Assembly (NCBI GenBank): GCA_030765405.1
Contig: JAVCCP010000040.1
Span: forward strand, 62,001-126,000
Length of the DNA stretch: 64,000 nucleotides
From: Candidatus Ancaeobacter aquaticus
GTDB lineage: Bacteria > Auribacterota > Ancaeobacteria > Ancaeobacterales > Ancaeobacteraceae
Direction: 5' to 3'
Position numbers and translations under genes: made by a program. Below, piece by piece: positions 44,107 to 51,926 of this stretch. Below the pieces are notes generated by a model. The model was not told the DNA's origin and searched no databases. It saw only the letters and a program-made list of their open reading frames with translations. Position 1 is the stretch's first letter. The number at the start of each line of letters is the position of its first letter.

Positions 44107-45225
44107 ATGGAAGAACAGACTCAAATATTAAGAATAAAAGTGTTGGGCGTCGGTGGTGGCGGATCGAACGCGGTAAATAGAATGATATCAATGGGAATTG
44201 AGGGCGTTGACTTTGCTGTAATGAATACTGATATTCAGGCATTGTCAATTTCGCCTGTTGCTGAAAGAATTCAGATTGGAGAGAAATTAACCCGCGGATA
44301 TGGCGCTGGTTCGGATCCTGAGAATGGAAGACTGGCCGCAGAAGAAAGCGCGCTTGCAATAGCCGAATGTTTGGGTGGGTATGATCTTGTTTTTATTGTT
44401 GCTGGTTTTGGTGGTGGCACTGGTACCGGTGCAGTACCTGTTATAGCGAGAATCGCAAAAGATATGAATATTATGACTATAGGCATTATCACTAAACCGT
44501 TTAATTTTGAAGGCGAAAAAAGATACTCAAAATCAAAAAAAGGACTCGCTGTATTAGGTGAATATATTGATACCGTTATTATTATACCGAATGATCGTTT
44601 GCTTGAATTTGTTGATCAGGAAACTTCTCTTGATAGTGCATTTTCTCTTACCGATGATATTCTGGGAAACGGTATAAAGTCGATATCTTCACTGCTCTTA
44701 AAACCCGGTATGATTAATTTAGAATTTGCCGATGTAAAAACAATCCTTGCTGAAAAAGGCGGGACGTTATTGGGGTACGGTGAAGCTGAAGGTGCAAACA
44801 AAGAGGTTGATGCTATTGAAGCGGCTCTCAAGAGTCCTTTGATTGAAAAAAATGGGATTGTTGGTGCACGAGGCATTCTCATTAATTTTATGGGTGGAAA
44901 AGATCTTGCGCTTAAGGGTATCAATAGTGCTGTGGGGCTAATCAGTGAACTTGTCCACAAAGAAGCGAACATCATATTTGGCGTATCGGTAGACGAATCA
45001 TTAAGCGAAAAAGTACAGGTGACTCTTCTTGCTGCTGGCCTTGATCTGTCCTATGATGTTGAATACTATGAAGAAGATAAAAAGATCGTTGACGGGAAAG
45101 AAGAGCCTGAACAAACAGTCATTAATTTTAAGACAAGTGAACGAGGGCAATTCGCGAAAATGGATGCAACTATTGTAAACGGTGAGGATTTTGACATCCC
45201 GACTTTTTTAAGAAGGAAAAAATAA
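44107..45225 (+). CDS. ftsZ: FtsZ, tubulin-like division GTPase
   Basis: Forms the cytokinetic ring. 372 residues. GTP-binding blocks are GVGGGGSNAVNRM and the tubulin signature FGGGTGTGAVPV, with FVDQETSLDSAFSLTDDIL in the T7 synergy region. The C-terminal linker is short, and the tail DIPTFLRRKK matches the conserved FtsA/ZipA-binding peptide, consistent with the adjacent ftsA. It ends the dcw cluster; mazG follows on the opposite strand 60 bp on. Confidence 0.97.
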   Translation: MEEQTQILRIKVLGVGGGGSNAVNRMISMGIEGVDFAVMNTDIQALSISPVAERIQIGEKLTRGYGAGSDPENGRLAAEESALAIAECLGGYDLVFIVAGFGGGTGTGAVPVIARIAKDMNIMTIGIITKPFNFEGEKRYSKSKKGLAVLGEYIDTVIIIPNDRLLEFVDQETSLDSAFSLTDDILGNGIKSISSLLLKPGMINLEFADVKTILAEKGGTLLGYGEAEGANKEVDAIEAALKSPLIEKNGIVGARGILINFMGGKDLALKGINSAVGLISELVHKEANIIFGVSVDESLSEKVQVTLLAAGLDLSYDVEYYEEDKKIVDGKEEPEQTVINFKTSERGQFAKMDATIVNGEDFDIPTFLRRKK

Positions 45226-45245
45226 CTAAAAAAGTAAAGTATGGT

Positions 45246-45264
45246 AGCAGCTTTAAACTGCTTT
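45246..45264. terminator. weak hairpin between converging ftsZ and mazG
   Basis: AGCAG (45246-45250) pairs with CTGCT (45258-45262) over a 7-base loop with only TT after it. It is placed where a terminator of ftsZ is expected, but it is weak. Confidence 0.3.
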
Positions 45265-45285
45265 ATATTGTATAATACCTTAGAT

Positions 45286-46089
45286 CTACCTTTTACCTTT
45301 TTCGTTTTTACTTTTTATTTTTTTCGCTTTGTTCCAAATCGCATCCATTTCGGCCAGTGACGCGTCTTCCAGTTTTTTTCCTTTTCGAGATAGTTCTTTT
45401 TCGATTGTTTGGAAACGACTCGTAAATTTTCTTATTGTGCCACGCAGGGCGCCTTCAGGGTCGAGGCCTAAAAACCGTGAGAGGTTTGCAGTAGAAAAAA
45501 GCAAATCACCGAGTTCATCATATATATGTTTTTTGTCATTTGTCTTAATAGCTTCTTTTACCTCTTGTAGTTCCTCGTCAACTTTTGCAAGCACTTTATC
45601 GATATGATCCCAGTCAAATCCCACACGGGATGCTTTTTTTTGTAATTTATGTGCTTTTTGGAGTGCTGGAAGCTTGCGAGGGACTCCATCAATAACAGAT
45701 GGTCTTTTTGTACCATGCTCAGCTTTTTTTATTTTATGCCATTGTTTGAGAACTTGTTCGGCAGACGATAGGTTTTTGTCACCAAAGACATGCGGATGCC
45801 GCCGCGTAAGTTTCTCAATGAGTGTTTGTATAATATCATCAATCGTGAATTCGTTTTGATCCTCAGCGATTTGTGCGTGGAATACTACCTGGAGGAGGAG
45901 GTCTCCCAGCTCTTCTTTTAGTTTTGACATATCGTTATCGTCGATTGTGTCAATAACTTCGTAGGTTTCTTCAATAAGATATTGTTTCAGTGAAGCGTGA
46001 TCCTGCTCTTTATCCCACGGACAGCCTTTTGGGCCGCGTAAGATCTTCATTACCTTAAGAAGCTCTTGGAAAGAAGTAGTTTTTTTCAT
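45286..46089 (-). CDS. mazG: nucleoside triphosphate pyrophosphohydrolase MazG
   Basis: Hydrolyses nucleoside triphosphates to monophosphate and pyrophosphate, a housecleaning role. 267 residues with two MazG domains. The first begins LRGPKGCPWDKEQDHASLKQYLIEE (in part) and has the metal-binding EETYEV and EELGDLLLQVVFHAQ; RRHPHVFGD follows. The second half repeats the pattern (VDEELQEVKEA and DELGDLLFSTANLSRFLG). It is the only conserved gene on the minus strand in this stretch, facing ftsZ; its 5' end points toward der, with the repeats between them. Confidence 0.95.
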   Translation of the reverse strand: MKKTTSFQELLKVMKILRGPKGCPWDKEQDHASLKQYLIEETYEVIDTIDDNDMSKLKEELGDLLLQVVFHAQIAEDQNEFTIDDIIQTLIEKLTRRHPHVFGDKNLSSAEQVLKQWHKIKKAEHGTKRPSVIDGVPRKLPALQKAHKLQKKASRVGFDWDHIDKVLAKVDEELQEVKEAIKTNDKKHIYDELGDLLFSTANLSRFLGLDPEGALRGTIRKFTSRFQTIEKELSRKGKKLEDASLAEMDAIWNKAKKIKSKNEKGKR

Positions 46090-46192
46090 AGTAAGTGCAT
46101 TATAGCTTTTCTTTGTGTTTTGTGCAATAATATGTCACGCGATAATTGGTTCTCGATAGGTGTGCGAGCAGGTACAGTAATTTAGTTTTTTT

Positions 46193-46260
46193 CTATCCCC
46201 TGCGGGGACAATACCTAGAAAAATTTATTTATAAATTTTATGGGTGTGAACGATAAACGA
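46193..46260 (+). repeat. AT-rich palindromic element, copy B
   Basis: Begins CTATCCCCTGCGGGGACAAT, continues with an AT-rich near-palindrome, and ends GTGAACGATAAACGA. It is in direct orientation to copy C, 6 bp downstream, and inverted relative to copy A at 16231-16296. Differs from C by a few bases. Confidence 0.9.
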
Positions 46261-46266
46261 TTAACA

Positions 46267-46332
46267 ATCCCCTACGGGGACAATACCCAGAAAAATTTAT
46301 TTATAAATTTTATGGGTGTGAACGATGAACGA
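46267..46332 (+). repeat. AT-rich palindromic element, copy C
   Basis: Second direct copy, starting ATCCCCTACGGGGACAATAC and ending GTGAACGATGAACGA. Its last bases run into the GAGG ribosome site of der (ATG 46338), so the element forms the 5' leader of der. Confidence 0.9.
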
Positions 46333-46337
46333 GGAAA

Positions 46338-47642
46338 ATGGATAAAAGTCTAGTAGCTATAGTTGGAAGGCCAAATGTAGGTAAGTCTGCGTTATTTAAC
46401 AGGTTAATACAAAAACGCAAGGCTATTGTTGACGGGGCCTACGGGGTAACCCGCGACAGAATATTTGGAACCGTGCAATGGGGGAAGAAAGTATTTCGCA
46501 TTGTTGATTCCGGTGGGCTTGAGTTTGAAGATACTGATCATGTAAGAAAAGAAATGAGATCGCAAACGAAAGCCGCTATTGAAGATGCAGGGACGGTTAT
46601 TTTAGTCGTTGATGTTACAGCGGGTATTATGCCTTTAGATAAAGAAGTAATGAATCTTCTAAGAAAAAACGGTAAACAGGTAATTCTGGCAGTTAACAAA
46701 GTAGATAATGATAAACTGGTAGCCGAAACACATAGCTTTCGTTCATTAGGAGTGGATGAGATTGTACCAATATCAGCATTACACGGACTAGGTATCGGAA
46801 AACTTTTAGACGCGGTCTATGAGTATGTGTCTGATTATGAAGAAATTGAGCATCACAAAGAGATCAAAGTAGCGATAGTGGGAAAGCCAAATGTTGGAAA
46901 ATCATCGTTTGTTAACAGTGTATTAAGGGAAAAACGTGTTATTGTTGACGGGACTCCGGGAACAACCAGAGATGCGGTAGACACTGTTCTTCATTGGCGT
47001 GATCACGAATTTCTATTGATCGATACTGCCGGAATGAAAAGAAGCAAAAAAGTTGCCAATGCTCCTGAATTCTACAGCGTATCACGTTCCATGGAAAGCA
47101 TTAAACGATCAGATATCGTTGTGTTGATTATCGATGCTGTTAATGGCCCAACCCTAGAAGATGCGAAAATCGCTGATATGAGCGTTTCCTCAGGGAAAGG
47201 TTTTATTATTTGTGTGAATAAGTGGGATCTAATGGGGCAGGTAAGTGTGAGATCCTATTCGAAAACGGTCTATGAAAAACTTAATTTTGTTTCATACAGT
47301 CCTATTATCTTTATGTCAGCTTTAAACGGTAAAAATGTATATAAGGTTATAGATAAAATATTGTTTGTAGATGAACAGCGTAACCTGAGTATTCCAACAT
47401 CATTTCTCAATAAGAAAGTTACCGAAGCGCAAGAAAGGGTTCCTCATCCCTATAAGGGAAGGAAAAGATTTAAGATATATTTTGCGGCGCAAACACGGAA
47501 GAATCCGCCACTTTTTACATTTTTTGTCAATGACAGCAAAATGCTTATTCTTTCATATGAAAAATATCTTATTAATCAGATGAGAGAAAAGTTTGGGTTT
47601 GAAGGGGTACCCATATCTTGCAGATTCAAAAACAGAAGATAA
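46338..47642 (+). CDS. der: ribosome assembly GTPase Der (EngA)
   Basis: Essential double-GTPase that matures the 50S subunit. 434 residues. First G domain: P-loop VGRPNVGKSALFNRL, DSGGLE (G3), NKVD (G4). Second G domain from about 175: VGKPNVGKSSFVNSV, DTAGM, NKWDLM. The C-terminal KH-like domain (about 350-434) ends VPISCRFKNRR. The GAGG ribosome site is right at the end of repeat copy C. In many genomes der is near mazG or other housekeeping genes; here the gap is filled by repeats. Confidence 0.97.
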   Translation: MDKSLVAIVGRPNVGKSALFNRLIQKRKAIVDGAYGVTRDRIFGTVQWGKKVFRIVDSGGLEFEDTDHVRKEMRSQTKAAIEDAGTVILVVDVTAGIMPLDKEVMNLLRKNGKQVILAVNKVDNDKLVAETHSFRSLGVDEIVPISALHGLGIGKLLDAVYEYVSDYEEIEHHKEIKVAIVGKPNVGKSSFVNSVLREKRVIVDGTPGTTRDAVDTVLHWRDHEFLLIDTAGMKRSKKVANAPEFYSVSRSMESIKRSDIVVLIIDAVNGPTLEDAKIADMSVSSGKGFIICVNKWDLMGQVSVRSYSKTVYEKLNFVSYSPIIFMSALNGKNVYKVIDKILFVDEQRNLSIPTSFLNKKVTEAQERVPHPYKGRKRFKIYFAAQTRKNPPLFTFFVNDSKMLILSYEKYLINQMREKFGFEGVPISCRFKNRR

Positions 47643-47729
47643 CTAAGAATAGGTAAAAAATAAGTTTAAATTAGTCTCAATTTCTATTGCAATATTCTTG
47701 CAATGCTACGAGTGCATTTAGGGAAAATA

Positions 47730-48440
47730 ATGAATATTCTTCTACGCTACTTTACTAAAATACTCAAAGAAACAATACGGGCAGTTTTACCGGTCAGTTT
47801 GTTTCTTATTATGTTTCAGCTTTTAATATTGAGGGCTCCCATATACAATTTTATGTCAGTATTATTTGGGCTTCTTCTCATTACCTTAGGATTAATGATT
47901 TTTTTAGAAGGATTAAAGTATGGTCTTATGCCTTTAGGTCAAAGTGTTGGTTCTCTCCTTCCTCAGAAAACGAGTTTACTCGTAATACTCATTTTTAGTT
48001 TTCTCGTAGGGTACGGCGTTACCGTTTCAGAACCTGCCATTAATGCCTTAAAAATCGCTGCCGGTGGGAGCACTTTAGCGCCGCTCCAGAATAAGTTTCT
48101 TGTACCGTCTATCGGTGTTGGTGTAGGGGTTGCAGTTGTTTTAGGAATATTAAGAATTGTGCGTAATCTTTCGCTTGTTTTGTTTGTATTACCACTGGTC
48201 GTATTATGCGGCGTGCTGAGCTACTTTGCCCCAGCTGACTATCTTTCTCTTGCATGGGATTGCGGGGCAATAACAACAGGGCCTGTTAGTGTGCCTATAA
48301 TTTTATCACTTGGTATTGGAGTTGCAACCGTTACAAAAGGGTGTGATCCTGCTATGGCAGGATTTGGTATTGTGGCTATAGCGTCACTTATGCCGATTAT
48401 ATCAGTATTAACATTAGGGATTGTTAGCTCATGGATGTAA
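47730..48440 (+). CDS. DUF1538 membrane protein, first of a pair
   Basis: A 236-residue integral membrane protein of the DUF1538 family, about seven hydrophobic segments. Typical blocks are FGLLLITLGLMIFLEGLKYGLMPLG, FSFLVGYGVTVSEPAI and WDCGAITTGPVSVPIILSLGIG. A DUF1538 gene pair (UmpA/UmpB) from Halomonas has been reported to act as a two-component Na+(Li+,K+)/H+ antiporter; I recall this but cannot check it here. ATG 47730 is chosen because AGGGA at 47720-47724 lies 5 bases upstream; the frame is open to 47703. It overlaps its partner by 10 bp. Confidence 0.85.
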   Translation: MNILLRYFTKILKETIRAVLPVSLFLIMFQLLILRAPIYNFMSVLFGLLLITLGLMIFLEGLKYGLMPLGQSVGSLLPQKTSLLVILIFSFLVGYGVTVSEPAINALKIAAGGSTLAPLQNKFLVPSIGVGVGVAVVLGILRIVRNLSLVLFVLPLVVLCGVLSYFAPADYLSLAWDCGAITTGPVSVPIILSLGIGVATVTKGCDPAMAGFGIVAIASLMPIISVLTLGIVSSWM

Positions 48441-49123
48441 TAATATATATAGCCAAATCATTTTTTTCAGCAGTACTTATGATAGTACCGTTGGTAATGT
48501 TTTTGCTTTTTTATCAGATGGTGGTAATGAGGACTAAAGTACATGGGTTAAAGAACATATTAGTTGGTATTTTAGTATGTGTTATTGGACTTGCTATCTT
48601 TAATGAAGGGTTGATATTTGGGCTTATGCAGCTTGGGAGTCAAGTGGGAGGATCCATGAAACCACCACCGATAACTGCGATAATTACAATCGGTATTTTT
48701 ACATTTATCTTAGGATATGGCGCAACCATGGCAGAACCTGCGCTACTTGCGACAGCTCTTCAAGCTGAGGAATTAACATCCGGAGCCCTCAAAAAAAACC
48801 TTTTCATTCAAGCGGTGGCTGTTGGTGTTGCCGTTGGTGTAACCTTGGGTATTTTGCGGTTAGTGTATCATTGGCCGCTTATGTATATATTGATACCATC
48901 ATATTTGTTTACAATATTTCTTACGTTCGTTTCTTCTGCACGTACAATACCTATATCATGGGATGCCGGTGGTGTGACAACGGGACCTATTACCGTGCCA
49001 TTGGTGCTTGCCTTAGGGCTTGGTGTTTCTGCCGGTGCAGACGGATTCGGAATCTTAAGTCTTGCAAGTGTTTATCCAATAATGTCAGTATTGCTTTTAG
49101 GTGTAGTGACTAGGAGGTCATAA
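48431..49123 (+). CDS. DUF1538 membrane protein, second of a pair
   Basis: 230 residues and clearly homologous to the preceding protein: AIFNEGLIFGLMQLGSQVGG, FILGYGATMAEPAL and the shared WDAGGVTTGPITVPLVLALGLG. The 10-bp overlap with its partner, near-equal length and the same helix pattern suggest a heteromer formed after gene duplication. The conserved acidic residue in AEPAL/SEPAI and the Asp in WDAGG/WDCGA in both chains are candidates for ion handling. A PII-like gene follows 1 bp later, suggesting regulated transport. Confidence 0.85.
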   Translation: MDVIIYIAKSFFSAVLMIVPLVMFLLFYQMVVMRTKVHGLKNILVGILVCVIGLAIFNEGLIFGLMQLGSQVGGSMKPPPITAIITIGIFTFILGYGATMAEPALLATALQAEELTSGALKKNLFIQAVAVGVAVGVTLGILRLVYHWPLMYILIPSYLFTIFLTFVSSARTIPISWDAGGVTTGPITVPLVLALGLGVSAGADGFGILSLASVYPIMSVLLLGVVTRRS

Positions 49124-49124
49124 T

Positions 49125-49451
49125 ATGTTATACGAAAAAAAGGATACGGAACTGATTACAGTTGTTATTCAACGCGGTTATGCCGATAAAGTGATTGATG
49201 CGGCGATTAAATCGGGGGCACAGGCTGCAACAACATTTTATGCACGTGGCACAGGTGTAAGAGAAAAACTTGGCTTTCTCGGTGTGGCAATTGCCCCTGA
49301 AAAAGAGGTTTTTTTTATCGTAATCGAAAAAGAAAAAACCGGTCAGGTATTTGATGCAATTATTAAAGCGGGAAAACTTGATCAGCCAGGTAATGGTTTT
49401 GTTTTTGTACAGGAAGTTGCTCGTGCATACGGATTTTTAGAAGAGGAATAA
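49125..49451 (+). CDS. PII-like signalling protein
   Basis: A 108-residue protein with the ferredoxin-like fold of the PII superfamily: ELITVVIQRGYADKVIDAAIKSGAQAATTFYARGTG in two blocks, a variable T-loop-like stretch (GVREKLGFLGVAIAPEKE) and VFFIVIEKEKTGQVFDAI. The GlnB uridylylation Tyr and the usual Walker-like GxGK sites are not obvious, so it is a PII-like rather than canonical nitrogen-sensing PII. It has a TAGGAGG ribosome site and is tightly clustered with the DUF1538 pair, so it may gate that transporter, as PII-like proteins do for several others. Confidence 0.75.
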   Translation: MLYEKKDTELITVVIQRGYADKVIDAAIKSGAQAATTFYARGTGVREKLGFLGVAIAPEKEVFFIVIEKEKTGQVFDAIIKAGKLDQPGNGFVFVQEVARAYGFLEEE

Positions 49452-49460
49452 ATCATATTT

Positions 49461-49838
49461 ATGAAAGAATGTTTCTCATCGGACAGAGTTCCTCAACCGG
49501 TTGGTCCATATTCTCAGGCAGTGAAAGCCGGAAATTTTCTTTTTCTTTCCGGTCAAATACCAATAGATCCTGATTCTAATAAAATCGTTTGTGGTGATAT
49601 AACTGATCAAACAAAATGTGTACTAAATAATATTAAGGGACTCTTGGAAGAGAATAATCTTTCACTAGAGGCAGTGATTAAAGCAACGATATATGTGCGT
49701 AATATGGAGCAATTTGTGCAGGTTAATGAGGTGTATGGATCCTATTTTACCAGTAACTATCCCGCCCGTGTTACCGTAGAAGTATCGAGACTCCCCAAAG
49801 ATGTTGATATAGAAATCGATGCTATAGCACTGCTCTGA
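49461..49838 (+). CDS. ridA: RidA-type reactive imine deaminase
   Basis: Hydrolyses 2-aminoacrylate and related imines released by PLP enzymes. 125 residues, standard length. Marks are QPVGPYSQAVKAGNFLFLSGQIP, the catalytic Arg in YPARVTVEVSRLPKDVDIEIDAIA, and the GDITDQTKCVLNNIKGLLE helix. The gene is 9 bp from the PII-like gene, so it probably shares the DUF1538-PII transcript; the functional link is unclear and may be only positional. Confidence 0.93.
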   Translation: MKECFSSDRVPQPVGPYSQAVKAGNFLFLSGQIPIDPDSNKIVCGDITDQTKCVLNNIKGLLEENNLSLEAVIKATIYVRNMEQFVQVNEVYGSYFTSNYPARVTVEVSRLPKDVDIEIDAIALL

Positions 49839-49947
49839 CAACATATATGTTTAAATGAAATATAAAATAAATGTATACGCAAGAAGTATAAGTTTATACT
49901 ATGGATATATAAAGATCACTGGTAAAAACTCGCTATAGGAGGGCAGC

Positions 49948-51372
49948 ATGTCGCAATCATTTAAGAGAGAAAGAATGCTTTTTGATTTTAACAACATGAT
50001 GGATAAGGCAATTGGGGCAGAGCATGGTGTTTCTCAAGAGGAATTGGAATCAATAATTCCATCGATCAACGATGCATTTGCGGAAATTGATGGAAAGAAA
50101 GATTCAAAGGAATTAGGTTTTGCAAAGCTGCCGTATGAGACCGATAATGCAAAAAAAATCGTTGAGATGGGTAAAGAGATTGCTAAGCGCAGCAACGATT
50201 TTGTTGTGGTAGGTATCGGGGGATCGGCATTAGGTAATATTGCTCTTCATAAAGCATTGAATCATCCGTGGTACAATCATTTGAGCAAGAAAGACAGAAA
50301 TGACCGGCCACGCATATTTGTTACCGATAACATTGATCCTGATTTCCTAAAAAGTCTCTTTGATGTTCTTGACCTTGAAAAAACTTTTTTTAACGTGATA
50401 ACCAAGTCCGGTGATACCGCTGAGACAATGTCAACATTCTTTGTATTTATGGATCATATGAAAAAGACATTTAAGGGAAAAGATATAAGTTCGCATTTTA
50501 CTGCAACAACGAGTCTTACAAAAGGAAATCTCCTCAAAATTGCCCAAAAAGAAGGATTTGATATTCTTGAGATACCTGATGATGTTGGAGGCCGTTTTTC
50601 AGTGCTTTCTAATGTAGGGCTGTTATCGCTTGCAACATCGGGAATAGATATCGAGGAACTTTTAGCGGGTGCCCGCGATATGGATGAATTTTGTAATAAT
50701 TCTGATATTTGGGAAAATCCAGCGCTTATGTCAGCTGCACTACAATATTTGATGTATCGTAAAGGAAAGCCAATGTCAGTTCTTATGCCATATTCAAACG
50801 CGTTGAAAGAATTTGCTGACTGGTATGCCCAATTATGGGCTGAGAGTCTCGGTAAAAAGGTTAATAAGAATGGAGACGAAGTTTTTGTTGGTCCTACACC
50901 GATAAAAGCATTAGGTGCAACCGATCAACATTCGCAGGTCCAGCTATATAGAGAAGGGCCTAATGATAAAGTAGTTACCTTTATCAGTGTCCAAAAACAT
51001 AACGATGAACTGAAAATACCAAAATGTATCGAAAAAATGGATATAAGCTATTTGTGCGGGCATTCAGTAGGAGAGCTTTTGCACGTCGAGGAAAAATCTA
51101 CTGAGCTGTCACTGACAAAGAGTTTACGTCCAAATTGTAAGATTACTATACCTGAGGTGCGACCATATTATTTAGGCGCATTAATATATTATTACGAACT
51201 TCAAACAGCATATGCCGGGGAGTTATTTAATATTAATACCTATGATCAACCGGGTGTTGAAGAAGGCAAGACATTCGCATACGGTGTTATGGGGCGTAAA
51301 GGGTATGAGGCAAAGAAAAAAGAGTTTGATGCGGCTCAGCATAATGATATCCAACATATCATACATTTCTAA
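49948..51372 (+). CDS. pgi: glucose-6-phosphate isomerase
   Basis: Interconverts glucose-6-phosphate and fructose-6-phosphate. 474 residues. SIS-fold sugar-phosphate site VVGIGGSALGNIALHKAL, VITKSGDTAETMSTF, the long TTSLTKGNLLKIAQKEG region, GGRFSVLSNVGLL, and the catalytic QLWAESLGKK and TDQHSQVQLYREGP. It resembles the shorter archaeal/Thermotogales-like GPI branch more than E. coli Pgi. Its length (474 versus about 550 for E. coli) fits the compact form. A GGAGGG ribosome site precedes ATG, and a TATACT at 49895-49900 may belong to a promoter, though no -35 was found. Confidence 0.94.
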   Translation: MSQSFKRERMLFDFNNMMDKAIGAEHGVSQEELESIIPSINDAFAEIDGKKDSKELGFAKLPYETDNAKKIVEMGKEIAKRSNDFVVVGIGGSALGNIALHKALNHPWYNHLSKKDRNDRPRIFVTDNIDPDFLKSLFDVLDLEKTFFNVITKSGDTAETMSTFFVFMDHMKKTFKGKDISSHFTATTSLTKGNLLKIAQKEGFDILEIPDDVGGRFSVLSNVGLLSLATSGIDIEELLAGARDMDEFCNNSDIWENPALMSAALQYLMYRKGKPMSVLMPYSNALKEFADWYAQLWAESLGKKVNKNGDEVFVGPTPIKALGATDQHSQVQLYREGPNDKVVTFISVQKHNDELKIPKCIEKMDISYLCGHSVGELLHVEEKSTELSLTKSLRPNCKITIPEVRPYYLGALIYYYELQTAYAGELFNINTYDQPGVEEGKTFAYGVMGRKGYEAKKKEFDAAQHNDIQHIIHF

Positions 51373-51523
51373 GTGCTCGCAACACAAAAGGTTATAGATA
51401 ATAATCAAGCAATCCCCCTATGTTGCTGAAAATTTGTATTGCTTTTTAGTGGGTGAGTTGGTTATTGTATAAGATTACAGAGATAGGATTTGCTTAGTGA
51501 ATAATCAGTTTATGGAGGGCAAT

Positions 51524-51904
51524 ATGGGTGATTCAACTGGGGTGATGGAGTTTCAGTGTGTAAAAGAAGGGTGTAAAACCATGATTTCTTTTACCGTTAA
51601 TGAAATGAGTAAAGATAAGAAACTCTTATGTGATGCATGTAAAAATGAGTATTCGTTTGATGATAAGCTCATAGAGAATATTCAAAAGTTTGATAACCTA
51701 ATTCGTGCGGTAAAAGATGCTGAAGATATACTTGGCAGCACTAATGTCGCAATTGATATTGAAAATAACACTATCAAAGTTCCGTATCGACTTCTTTTGA
51801 CGAGACTCAGCACTTTATTAACATTAAAGATTGGTGATGAAGAGCTTCATTTTCGATTTCGTGTAGAACCTCTCAAAGAAAATGAGTTTATGGTATTAAA
51901 ATAA
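51524..51904 (+). CDS. small zinc-ribbon protein, unknown
   Basis: A 126-residue soluble protein. Near the N-terminus Cys residues in FQCVKEGCKTM and LCDACKNEY are spaced like a zinc ribbon. The rest has no known domain, with helices near 50-70 and a possible beta-rich end (DEELHFRFRVEPLKENEFMVLK). ATG 51524 is chosen for the GGAGGG site at 51514-51519; a GTG at 51497 is also in frame. It is 22 bp upstream of the UvrD/PcrA-type helicase gene, so the two may be one unit, but no functional link is proven. Confidence 0.75.
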   Translation: MGDSTGVMEFQCVKEGCKTMISFTVNEMSKDKKLLCDACKNEYSFDDKLIENIQKFDNLIRAVKDAEDILGSTNVAIDIENNTIKVPYRLLLTRLSTLLTLKIGDEELHFRFRVEPLKENEFMVLK

Positions 51905-51926
51905 TACAACTTCAGGTGTATATCCC

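Noticed and set aside
46193-46332. Riboswitch in front of der
   Set aside because: The sequence is a two-copy dispersed repeat that also occurs inverted at 16 kb, so a specific ligand-sensing leader is less likely than a mobile element.
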